Below are positions 29,339-36,088 of a stretch of DNA of 64,000 nt, piece by piece (the first letter of the stretch is position 1; each line of letters begins with the position of its first letter). The notes beneath the pieces are model-generated. The model was not told where the DNA came from. It ran no database searches and saw only the letters and a program-made list of their open reading frames with translations. The DNA is from Nocardioides caldifontis (lineage in GTDB: Bacteria; Actinomycetota; Actinomycetes; Propionibacteriales; Nocardioidaceae). The stretch covers positions 180,070 to 244,069 of the forward strand of contig NZ_VHIB01000011.1 in NCBI RefSeq assembly GCF_008087345.1, read 5' to 3'. Position numbers and translations under genes: made by a program.

Positions 29339-29517
29339 ACGACCGACCCGCCCCCCGCATCCCTTCGATGCTCAATGCGATGACCTGCCGGCGCCTGCCC
29401 GGGGGCTGCGACGACTGCGACGCCTACCAGGAGATGAGCCGCTGCGCCGACGGGCTCTACGTGCTAACCGTTCACCACGACCCCACATGCCCCTACCTCA
29501 ACGGGAGGACAGCCTGA
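29335..29517 (+). CDS. small Cys-rich actinophage-type protein
   Basis: A 60-residue protein with Cys residues spaced CRRLPGGCDDCDAYQ and then CADGLYVLTVHHDPTC. The CDDCDAY core and TVHHDPTCPYL ending recur in small prophage proteins of actinobacteria (from memory). It probably binds zinc. It is coupled to the ATPase gene by ATGA and to the next gene by an overlapping TGATG. Function unknown. Confidence 0.65.
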   Translation: MNDRPAPRIPSMLNAMTCRRLPGGCDDCDAYQEMSRCADGLYVLTVHHDPTCPYLNGRTA

Positions 29518-29768
29518 TGCCCCGACGCAACTACTCCGACGGCCGCCGCCGCCCCACTGGCAACGATGGCGCCGCGTTGCGCCACCTCGCCGAGCAGATG
29601 GCGAAGCGCCGACCGCCCCAACCGACCATCGACACCGCAGTCATCGCCCACCGCTCGACGTGCAAGGCGCCGCGGGTCATCACCTACCGCGGCAAGTTCG
29701 GCGACGTCATGGCCCGCTGCCAGGACTGCGGATCCTTCGGCGTCGCGCCTGAGGGGAGCGCGGCATGA
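29517..29768 (+). CDS. hypothetical protein with CxxC motif
   Basis: An 83-residue basic protein from ATG 29517, with GGGAGG about eight bases upstream. The N-terminal half is Arg-rich and the C-terminal half has STCKAPRVITYRGKFGD followed by ARCQDCGSFG, a plausible zinc ribbon made of two half-sites. Coupled to the next gene (ATGA). Confidence 0.6.
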   Translation: MPRRNYSDGRRRPTGNDGAALRHLAEQMAKRRPPQPTIDTAVIAHRSTCKAPRVITYRGKFGDVMARCQDCGSFGVAPEGSAA

Positions 29769-29989
29769 GCGCCCTCAGTGTCGAGGCGATCCGCGCTCTC
29801 GGCTCCGACCTCCTCGTCGAGCTCTCACACGCGGCCGGCGATGAGGACGCCCTCGAGGCGATCTTCCAGCACTGGCTCGAGGTAGTCGGAACACCCGACG
29901 TCCTGTTCGTCACCGCCGCCGCGCTGCAGGAGGCGTTCGCCTCCTGCGTCGTGATGGTCCTCGACACCGAAGGAGACACCGCCGCATGA
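29765..29989 (+). CDS. hypothetical protein
   Basis: A 74-residue acidic, helical protein (SVEAIRALGSDLLVELSHAA, then EDALEAIFQHWLEVVG). No recognised domain. Overlapping starts and stops with both neighbours support it as a gene. Confidence 0.5.
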   Translation: MSALSVEAIRALGSDLLVELSHAAGDEDALEAIFQHWLEVVGTPDVLFVTAAALQEAFASCVVMVLDTEGDTAA

Positions 29990-30171
29990 GCGACGACCCG
30001 ATGCGTGACCTCGCCCGCCGCCTGTTCGGGCGCGACACCGAACCCGCCGAGGAGGCGCCCACCCCCACCGGCAACTACTCGCCACGCGAGGGCAACACCC
30101 CCCCGACCAACGACGACCCGATGCGCACCTACGTCACCGCGCTGTTCGAGCGCGCCCACCACCAGCTCTGA
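29986..30171 (+). CDS. hypothetical protein with duplicated DDPMR-x5-LF motif
   Basis: A 61-residue protein made of two similar ends, SDDPMRDLARRLFGR and NDDPMRTYVTALFER, joined by a Pro/Asn-rich linker (PTGNYSPREGNTPP). Paired identical linear motifs suggest it ties together two copies of a partner. Function unknown. ATG overlaps the previous stop. Confidence 0.55.
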   Translation: MSDDPMRDLARRLFGRDTEPAEEAPTPTGNYSPREGNTPPTNDDPMRTYVTALFERAHHQL

Positions 30172-30182
30172 AGGAGAAACCA

Positions 30183-30974
30183 ATGAGTCTCACCACCGCC
30201 CACATCGGCATGATCCGTCAGGCGTTCACCGCTATCGGCGCCACGCTGCCCAAGCCCGTCACGACCGCGCTCACTGACGCCGACAAGCTCGCGCACGCCA
30301 ACCCGATCCCCTCGGTCACCGGAGAGCAGATCGCCGACGCCATCGCTGCCTGCATCCTCGAGGACCGCGACCCGCTCACTGACGACGAGGTGCAACGGCT
30401 CGTGACCGCCCAGGCCCTCGGAGGCGTGACCGGCCGGAACGTGACCTACGGCCTCGGAACGGCCGGCGAGCGCCGCGTCGTGGCCGCCATGCGGGCGCAC
30501 GCCGACACCATTCTCGGCGCCCTCTCGAAGGCCGCGCGCACCGCAGGCGAGACGCTAACCGACGCTCACGCGATCATCGGCGACCACGACCTCGGAGAGT
30601 CCGAGGTGGTGCTCAAGCTCGGCCCCGAGGCCGCCCGCCGCTGGGCCGAGGCACGCGACGCGCTGACGCTGCTGCGCAAGATCGACGGGGCATGGGTCGC
30701 GCTGGCAAACCTGACCAGGTTTGCCTCGACCACCGTCGAGCCGGCGCTGCGGCTGGCCGACCTCAACCTCGCCACGTTCGAGAAGGTGGGACGCAAGGCT
30801 GACGCATGGGCCATCGTCCGAGCAGGTGCCGTGATCGACCTCGCCGACGCCACGACGATCCGCGAGCGGAGCCAGCGCCTGAGCGACGAGCGGGAAGCAC
30901 GGCAGGTTCGCATCGCAGACGCGCCCCGCGAGGCGTTCCGCCGCGTCCACGGGATCGGCAAGGTGCTCGCGTGA
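30183..30974 (+). CDS. hypothetical helical protein
   Basis: A 263-residue, largely alpha-helical, Ala/Arg/Glu-rich protein with no signal peptide. The N-terminal HIGMIRQAFTAIGATLPK and the C-terminal coiled-coil-like RERSQRLSDEREARQVRI are visible features. I do not recognise a family. AAGGAGAA lies seven bases before ATG 30183. It overlaps the next gene by GTGA. In a phage-like context a scaffold, head or DNA-binding role is possible, but nothing in the sequence shows which. Confidence 0.6.
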   Translation: MSLTTAHIGMIRQAFTAIGATLPKPVTTALTDADKLAHANPIPSVTGEQIADAIAACILEDRDPLTDDEVQRLVTAQALGGVTGRNVTYGLGTAGERRVVAAMRAHADTILGALSKAARTAGETLTDAHAIIGDHDLGESEVVLKLGPEAARRWAEARDALTLLRKIDGAWVALANLTRFASTTVEPALRLADLNLATFEKVGRKADAWAIVRAGAVIDLADATTIRERSQRLSDEREARQVRIADAPREAFRRVHGIGKVLA

Positions 30975-31405
30975 CGAGGCAGGGCGGGGGCGGGTCCCCG
31001 ATCGAGTCCCAGATCGGCACCGCGGCTACTAGGTCGCTTACACACACAGAGCCCGTGACCGCAGTTCAGGACCCGGGGGACCCTTCCCTCGGGGTGGGTC
31101 CCGAGAGAACCGCTGGACTTGGTCGTTGTCTCCCTCTAGCCAAAACCGCTGGCTCCGAGGATGGCGTCACGCCCCTCCACAGCGTCACCAGGGCCGTAGA
31201 TAGCGGCGATCGGCGGGCGCTTCTCGTGGCCCTGCGCGACAAGCTCTGGGCCGCCTTCCACGACGAGCGGACCCAACCGCGCGACCTCTCGCCCCTCACC
31301 CTCCGCCTCAAGGAGATCCAGGCCGAGATCGAGTCGCTAGACCTGCGCGAAGCGTCGGAGCCCAAGGCCCTCGACGACGAGCCCTTCGACCCGGAGGCCA
31401 TCTGA
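30971..31405 (+). CDS. putative small terminase-like protein
   Basis: A 144-residue protein from GTG 30971 (GTGA overlap). The first half is low complexity (GLGRCLPLAKTAGSEDG). The second half, DRRALLVALRDKLWAAFHDE then LSPLTLRLKEIQAEIESLD, resembles the C-terminal helical pair of actinophage small terminase subunits, which read roughly GDR-x-ALxALRDxLA...LARQLxDxLAxI. The match is from memory and short, so the call is tentative. If right, the element could mark its own DNA for packaging by a helper phage, as SaPI TerS does. A start further in is possible. Confidence 0.4.
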   Translation: MTRQGGGGSPIESQIGTAATRSLTHTEPVTAVQDPGDPSLGVGPERTAGLGRCLPLAKTAGSEDGVTPLHSVTRAVDSGDRRALLVALRDKLWAAFHDERTQPRDLSPLTLRLKEIQAEIESLDLREASEPKALDDEPFDPEAI

Positions 31406-31659
31406 TGAGCAACGACCCGCTCGAGGCGCTCAGCCACTACCCCGAGCCGATCCTCGACCAGCTCCACCGCATCGCCCGACTCGCCGCCGGCATGAGCGCG
31501 ACCGAGAAGGCCGAGGCACGGCGGTTCTTCGCCGCTCTCGTCCTCGAGTGGGCGGTCGCAGGACCAGATGACCAGATCCCGGCGGCCGAGATGGTCGGCG
31601 CGCTGGGCCAGATCGTGACCACGGCCGATGCGTTGGCCGCAACCAGGAAGGTGGCATGA
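31405..31659 (+). CDS. hypothetical protein upstream of tape measure
   Basis: An 84-residue helical protein (LDQLHRIARLAAGMSATEKA, then FFAALVLEWAVAG). The start shares a base with the previous stop (TGATG), and the tape measure ATG follows its stop by one base. In siphophages this position holds the tail assembly chaperones, usually made by a frameshift. No slippery sequence or second frame was noticed here. Confidence 0.5.
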   Translation: MSNDPLEALSHYPEPILDQLHRIARLAAGMSATEKAEARRFFAALVLEWAVAGPDDQIPAAEMVGALGQIVTTADALAATRKVA

Positions 31660-31660
31660 C

Positions 31661-34414
31661 ATGGGAGTGCGCAGCGAAGCTGTCCGCCTCAGCTTGCAGG
31701 ACGATTTCAGCAGCGGCATGGCGAAGGCAGCAGCCGCCGCCGCGCTCCTCAACCGCGAGCTGAGCAGCCTGTCCGGTCAGTCGGTGCGCGTGGCGCGGTC
31801 GACGCAGAACATCGCCCGGGACACCGACACGATCGCCCGTTCGGCGAACACCGCTGACCGGAGCATCAACCAGCTCACGGGCCGGCTCCGCTTCATGGCG
31901 CAGGCCGCGGCCGCGCTCGGGCCCGGGCTCCTGCCGATCGGCGCGGTTGGGATCCCGGCGGTGACCGGGCTCGCCAACCAGCTCGGTGTCGCCGCTCTGG
32001 CGGGCGGTTCCCTCGTCCTGGCCTTCCAGGGCGTCGGGGACGCGCTCGAGGCGGTCAACGAGGCGTCGATCAACCCGACGGCCGAGAACCTCGAGAAGGC
32101 GCGAGAGGCCATGCAGCAGCTCTCCCCGGCCGCGCAGGATCTCGTGACCCGCCTGCAGGAGCTCCGCCCCGCGATGCAGGCGCTCCGCGACGCCTCGGCA
32201 GAGGGCGCGTTCCCCGGGATCATCGCGATGTTCGACTCCCTCGAGACGCGCGGCGACGAAGTCACGGCGATCTTCCACAACATCGCCTCCGCGGCCGGCG
32301 AGCTCGCAGCCGATGCGGGCGCCGACCTCGCTTCCGAGCGCTGGACGGAGTTCTTCGAGTTCCTCGCGACCGAGGCGCCCCGCACGCTCACCGCGCTCGG
32401 TCAGACGATCGGGAACCTCACCCACGGGCTCGCCGAGTTGTGGATGGCCTTCACGCCGCTCAACAACGACTTCTCCAACTGGATGCTCGACGCCTCCCGC
32501 AGCTTCGACCAGTGGGCGGCCGGCCTCTCGCAGACCGAGGGCTTCCAGGAGTTCGTCGACTACGTCCGCGAGACGGGGCCGCAGGTGGCCGAGACGTTCG
32601 CGTCGATCGCCAACGCCTTCGTCCAGATCGGACAGGCGGCCGCCCCTCTTGGCGGCCCCGTGCTCGCCGGGCTCGAGGCGATCGCCAACGTTGTCGCCAC
32701 GATCGCCGACTCCGACCTCGGCGGCCCGATCATGGCCGGTGTCCTGGCGTGGGGCGTGCTGACCCGGGCCGTGGAGTCCTACAAGGCGGTTGCCGCCTCA
32801 GCCTTCGGGCAGAAGATGACCGGCGCGATCTCCGGTCTGACCGAGGTGACCTCGGCGCAGGACCGGGCCCGGCAGTCCGCGACGGCGCTCACAACCTCCG
32901 CGAACAACGCGAGCCGCGCGCTCTCGGGCATCGGGGCCGGGCTCGCGATCTTCGGCGCCATCGAGGGGATCAGCCTCCTCGACGCCGCGATCGACAATCT
33001 CGGCAACACCGACCTCGACGCCTCGCAGCTCGGGCGCAGCCTCGACGCCCTGGCGGCCGGGGAGGTGGTCGGCACGATCCGAGACACCTGGGGCGATGGC
33101 CTCGAGGGGCTGAACAGGGACCTCGACGACCTCGACAACAACATCACGAGGATCACCGACGCCCCGGGCAGCGTGATCGACAAGGTGTTCGGCTCTGACC
33201 TGACCGCCACGACCGAGGCCAAGCAGCGCCTAGAGCAGCTCGACGAGGCTCTCGCCGGCCTCGTGGAGTCGGGACGAGGCGCGCAGGCAGCGGCAATCTT
33301 CGACGAGCTGGTTGCCGCGGCCCAGCGCGGCGGCAACAGCGCAAGCCAGCTCAGCGGCTACCTCAAGCAGTACCAGATCGCTCTCGACAACGCGGGGGAC
33401 TCGACGAGCAACGTCAACGTCTCCTCGGCCAACGCCGTCGAGGGGATGATGGAGGTCAGCTCGGCCGCCCAGCGGGCCGCCGACCGGGTGGCGGCATTCA
33501 GCGACGCCATGAACCAGCTCAATGGGTTCTTCGACAAGCGCGCGGCGATCCGCAACTACGAGGCCGCGCTCGACGAGTTCCGCAAGGGGCTCAACCAGAC
33601 CGGGCGCTCGTTCGACGTCAACACCGAGAAGGGCCGCGCCAATCAGGAGCGACTCGACGCCATCGGACAGTCGGCGATCCAGGTAGCCCAGAACCTGACG
33701 GGCATCCGGCGGGCTCGGTTCGTCGACAACGTCGTCGGCCAACTCCAGCAGATGGCGGGCGAGCTGAACGGGCCGGCCAAGCAGGCGGTCCTCGACGTCA
33801 TCCGCGAGCTCAAGAACCTGGGCAACCAGAAGCCCAAGCCGAAGGTGGAGGTGCAGGGCAAGGAGGCGGCTATCAACGCCGCCAACTCGGTCAAGAGCGC
33901 ACTACAGGCGCTCGACGGTTTCCTTGCCACGGCTCGCATCGTGACGATCCGCGAGACGCGCCACGTCACCAGCGGCTCGCCGAACGCGGCACCCGTCGGC
34001 GGGCCGGTCTATACCGACGCCGACGGCGGCATCCACTCCTACGGTCGCGCCTTCGCTGACGGCGGGTTCGGCATGGATGGCCGCTACTACCCGCGCGTCC
34101 CTCAGATCGTCAGGGGCGGCGCGAACATCCTGTGGGGCGAGCAGGAAACGGGCGAGGAGGCGTACATCAGCCGCAAGCGCGGGATGGAGGAGCGCAACAT
34201 CGCCATTCTCAACGAAGCCGCCTCGTGGTTCGGGCTCGGCCTCAGTCGCCGCTACGCCAACGGCGGGATCTCCGGCACCTCGACGTCCAACATCGACAAC
34301 TCGCGCCCCGTGTCGGTGGTCAACAACTTCAACGGGCCGACCTACGACCCCTTCGCCGTCGCTCGCGCGGTCGAGGAGAGGCAGCGTGACGCGGTCGCGC
34401 TGATGGGCGTGTGA
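31661..34414 (+). CDS. phage tail tape measure protein
   Basis: A 917-residue protein. The N-terminus (LSLQDDFSSGMAKAAAAAAL) and long Ala/Gln/Asn-rich helices are typical. A hydrophobic stretch at about residues 85-130 (LGPGLLPIGAVGIPAVTGLA) and another at about 415-440 are the membrane-like segments expected in tape measures. The C-terminus has the FADGGFGMDGRYYPRV, ILWGEQETGEEAYISRK and RRYANGGISG blocks seen in actinophage tape measures. By the usual rule of about 0.15 nm per residue it would set a tail near 140 nm. ATG 31661 follows AGGAAGG. It is the only recognisable virion gene in the element, with nothing else of a tail beside it. Confidence 0.87.
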   Translation: MGVRSEAVRLSLQDDFSSGMAKAAAAAALLNRELSSLSGQSVRVARSTQNIARDTDTIARSANTADRSINQLTGRLRFMAQAAAALGPGLLPIGAVGIPAVTGLANQLGVAALAGGSLVLAFQGVGDALEAVNEASINPTAENLEKAREAMQQLSPAAQDLVTRLQELRPAMQALRDASAEGAFPGIIAMFDSLETRGDEVTAIFHNIASAAGELAADAGADLASERWTEFFEFLATEAPRTLTALGQTIGNLTHGLAELWMAFTPLNNDFSNWMLDASRSFDQWAAGLSQTEGFQEFVDYVRETGPQVAETFASIANAFVQIGQAAAPLGGPVLAGLEAIANVVATIADSDLGGPIMAGVLAWGVLTRAVESYKAVAASAFGQKMTGAISGLTEVTSAQDRARQSATALTTSANNASRALSGIGAGLAIFGAIEGISLLDAAIDNLGNTDLDASQLGRSLDALAAGEVVGTIRDTWGDGLEGLNRDLDDLDNNITRITDAPGSVIDKVFGSDLTATTEAKQRLEQLDEALAGLVESGRGAQAAAIFDELVAAAQRGGNSASQLSGYLKQYQIALDNAGDSTSNVNVSSANAVEGMMEVSSAAQRAADRVAAFSDAMNQLNGFFDKRAAIRNYEAALDEFRKGLNQTGRSFDVNTEKGRANQERLDAIGQSAIQVAQNLTGIRRARFVDNVVGQLQQMAGELNGPAKQAVLDVIRELKNLGNQKPKPKVEVQGKEAAINAANSVKSALQALDGFLATARIVTIRETRHVTSGSPNAAPVGGPVYTDADGGIHSYGRAFADGGFGMDGRYYPRVPQIVRGGANILWGEQETGEEAYISRKRGMEERNIAILNEAASWFGLGLSRRYANGGISGTSTSNIDNSRPVSVVNNFNGPTYDPFAVARAVEERQRDAVALMGV

Positions 34415-34421
34415 CGGAGTT

Positions 34422-34476
34422 CCCGATCAGATCGGGATGTCCAAGACACCTCGATGTCCCGATGGTCGACATCGAG
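34422..34476. other. two inverted repeats after the tape measure gene
   Basis: CCCGATC-a-GATCGGG at 34422-34436, and CTCGATGTC with its complement GACATCGAG at 34450-34476 (nine-base loop). They stand between the tape measure stop and the convergent terminator. They could be part of termination or protein binding sites. Confidence 0.5.
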
Positions 34477-34483
34477 CACGAGC

Positions 34484-34519
34484 GAGCCCCGCGCCGTCGG
34501 GGGAGACGACGCGGGGCTC
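34484..34519. terminator. bidirectional terminator hairpin
   Basis: GAGCCCCGCGCCGTC pairs with GACGACGCGGGGCTC (15 bp, one mismatch) around a six-base loop, between convergent tape measure and recombinase genes. Confidence 0.7.
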
Positions 34520-34535
34520 GAGGTGATCTTCTCGC

Positions 34536-34562
34536 CGAGAAGTACGGGTGGCGTACTTCTCG
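34536..34562. other. perfect 11-5-11 palindrome beside the second recombinase
   Basis: CGAGAAGTACG-ggtgg-CGTACTTCTCG, directly beyond the stop of the recombinase gene at 34564. As RNA it would be a terminator-like hairpin. Its geometry, two 11-bp arms around a short spacer, is also that of a Xer/dif-type or tyrosine recombinase core site. Confidence 0.55.
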
Positions 34563-34563
34563 T

Positions 34564-35406
34564 TCACGCTCCGGGCATTAGGCCCAGGATCGCCGCGGAG
34601 CGCTCCTCCTCGGATACTTCGAGGTAACGCGCCGTCGTCGCCAAGGACTGGTGACGCATCAGTTCCTGCACGACGCGGAGCTGCGTTCCTGAGCGCGCGA
34701 GCTGGGTTCCGTACGTGTGACGCATCCGATGGGTCCCACCGCTGATCCCGAGCCGCTGGAATAGGTCGTGCGTGCGCCTGTAGACCGCGTGTGGCCGGAT
34801 CGGCTCGCCGGGCCGGTAGTACGAGGGGAACCACCATCCGCGGCGGGGGTACTGCTGTGCGAGCTCCCACAGCAGCGGATGGGTGGGGACGGTGGCCAGT
34901 AGTCCGCCTTTCCCGACGACGCGGAGGTGCTGCTCGTCAATGTCCTCGCCGCGGATCTTGGCGATCTCGTGGACCCGCAGGCCGGCCAGGAGCCCCAGCA
35001 TCAGGTAGGCGCGCACGTCGTCGGTGGCCGCCTCAAGTGCCCTTGATGATTCGTCGGGAGTGAGCGGCCTCGGCCGGTCGCGCGGCTGCCGTGGTCGCCG
35101 GATCTTGGCGGTGGGGTCGTGATCCATGCGTCCCGTCTCGACCAGCCAGCGGTAGATGTCCCGCAGCGAGGCGGCATAGGTGCACTTCGTCCACCCCGTG
35201 TGCTCGTCGAGGTAGGCGGCCAGCGTTTGCGGCGACTGGTCGAACGTGCCCCATGCCGCGAGCCTGTTCCTGGCGACCCGTAGGCGGAAGCGGATGGTTG
35301 CAGCGCTCAGACCACGCCCGCGCATCCAGTCGCCGTACGCCTCGACGAGCCCATCCGAGTCAGGTGGGAAGTCGTTCCCACCTGACTCCTCCATGAGTGA
35401 CGTCAC
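34564..35406 (-). CDS. second tyrosine recombinase (XerC/D-like)
   Basis: A 280-residue recombinase without an arm-binding domain. The core-binding domain spans about 20-105 (VEAYGDWMRGRGLSAATIR), and the catalytic domain has Arg in LLAGLRVHEIAKI, H-x-x-R in GTHRMRHTYGTQL, His in LMRHQSLATTARY and Tyr in the same block. This size and layout are XerC/XerD-like rather than phage-integrase-like. GTG 35406 overlaps the DUF6907-like gene's stop (GTGA). Its substrate may be the adjacent palindrome at 34536-34562, or multimer resolution of the excised element. Confidence 0.88.
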   Translation of the reverse strand: MTSLMEESGGNDFPPDSDGLVEAYGDWMRGRGLSAATIRFRLRVARNRLAAWGTFDQSPQTLAAYLDEHTGWTKCTYAASLRDIYRWLVETGRMDHDPTAKIRRPRQPRDRPRPLTPDESSRALEAATDDVRAYLMLGLLAGLRVHEIAKIRGEDIDEQHLRVVGKGGLLATVPTHPLLWELAQQYPRRGWWFPSYYRPGEPIRPHAVYRRTHDLFQRLGISGGTHRMRHTYGTQLARSGTQLRVVQELMRHQSLATTARYLEVSEEERSAAILGLMPGA

Positions 35407-35909
35407 GGCCTGTCCAGCGACCCCAGGAACGCCTCCGCTGCGCCCTGAAAGTCGCCATCTTCGAGCGCCGCGGCCACCTCTGGTGCGTGCTCGGCCGTCG
35501 AGATCCGGAGCAGCGTCTGGGCGTCGAGCGGCAGCAACTCCGGGCCGAAGTCGATCCGGTAGGTGACCTTGTCGCTGGTGGTCGACTCCTCGGCGGCCTC
35601 GATGATGTCGAGCCGGTAGGCGGCAGTCAGGTAGACCTGCGCGAGCTTGAGCAGCGCGTCGCGCGCCTCAGACAGGGGCAGCTGAGCGGTCACCTGGTCG
35701 GCGACGTTGCTGACGTAGAGGTCGACCCGGACGTCGGAGCCGTCCTCGACGATCAGGCTGACGTCGGTGGAGAGCGTCGTCATGATCTGTGTGTTCTCCA
35801 CCAGTTGCCCGATGTGCTCGCCGGGCTCGGTAGACGTGCGCTTGTGGTCGATGGTGCACCAGTCCGGGCACTCGTCGACGAGGACGAAGTTGGGCTTGCG
35901 GATAGTCAT
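35403..35909 (-). CDS. DUF6907-like protein
   Basis: A 168-residue protein with an N-terminal CPDWCTIDHKRTS segment, the C-P-x-W-C-x2-x-H signature of DUF6907 proteins of actinobacteria, followed by an alpha/beta region (TTLSTDVSLIVEDGSDVRV). Function unknown. GAGGGGAG precedes ATG 35909. It is the first gene of the two-gene minus-strand operon at the right end of the element. Confidence 0.65.
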   Translation of the reverse strand: MTIRKPNFVLVDECPDWCTIDHKRTSTEPGEHIGQLVENTQIMTTLSTDVSLIVEDGSDVRVDLYVSNVADQVTAQLPLSEARDALLKLAQVYLTAAYRLDIIEAAEESTTSDKVTYRIDFGPELLPLDAQTLLRISTAEHAPEVAAALEDGDFQGAAEAFLGSLDRP

Positions 35910-35968
35910 GCGTTGCTCCCCTCGGTGGGAGCCGTTGGCCTCGTATCGGACACGAGGCTGAAAGGCAA

Positions 35969-36005
35969 CGGCCCCTCATCTGCTGTTTCCGCAGGTGAGG
36001 GGCCG
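35969..36005 (-). terminator. hairpin downstream of tRNA-Val, with CACCTGC arm motif
   Basis: GGCCCCTCATCTGC pairs with GCAGGTGAGGGGCC (one G-T wobble) around a seven-base loop, 12 bp beyond the tRNA-Val 3' end on the minus strand. The element thus supplies a new terminator in place of the stranded one at 25830-25852. The stem includes TCCGCAGGTG, the inverted copy of the left-end CACCTGCGGA. Confidence 0.6.
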
Positions 36006-36014
36006 GTTCGTGCT

Positions 36015-36045
36015 GGTGGGCGATACTGGGTTCGAACCAGTGACC
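36015..36045 (-). other. attR: 31-bp repeat within tRNA-Val
   Basis: Identical to 25864-25894. It covers the 3' part of the intact tRNA-Val gene and the CC of its encoded CCA. Confidence 0.93.
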
Positions 36046-36088
36046 TCTTCGGTGTGAACGAAGCGCGCTACCACTGCGCCAATCGCCC
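36017..36088 (-). tRNA. tRNA-Val (CAC)
   Basis: A 72-nt cloverleaf: acceptor GGGCGAT/ATCGCCC, D arm GCGC/GCGC, anticodon stem CTTCG/CGAAG with loop TTCACAC (anticodon CAC), T arm ACTGG/CCAGT, and an encoded CCA to 36014. The gene is intact after integration because the element carries the identical 3' end. A CATAAT -10-like box stands upstream (36121-36126). Confidence 0.95.

Larger units (their letters stand above)
25864..36045. mobile_element. 10.2-kb integrative element in tRNA-Val(CAC), phage-satellite-like
   Basis: Bounded by 31-bp direct repeats made from the tRNA 3' end. Cargo in order on the plus strand: integrase, zinc-ribbon protein, HTH excisionase-like protein, DUF6011-like protein, hypothetical, RepA-like ATPase, Cys-rich protein, CxxC protein, two small hypotheticals, a 263-residue hypothetical, a small-terminase-like protein, a small hypothetical and a tail tape measure protein. 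On the minus strand at the right end are a DUF6907-like gene and a second tyrosine recombinase. No capsid, portal, large terminase, baseplate or lysis gene is seen. Consecutive genes overlap by 1-11 bp almost throughout, so a random large deletion is not obvious. Base composition is slightly less GC-rich and codon use more mixed than in the flanks. Confidence 0.9.

Noticed and set aside
31405..31660. Programmed frameshift tail chaperone pair
   Set aside because: No slippery heptamer or extended second frame was seen before the tape measure start.
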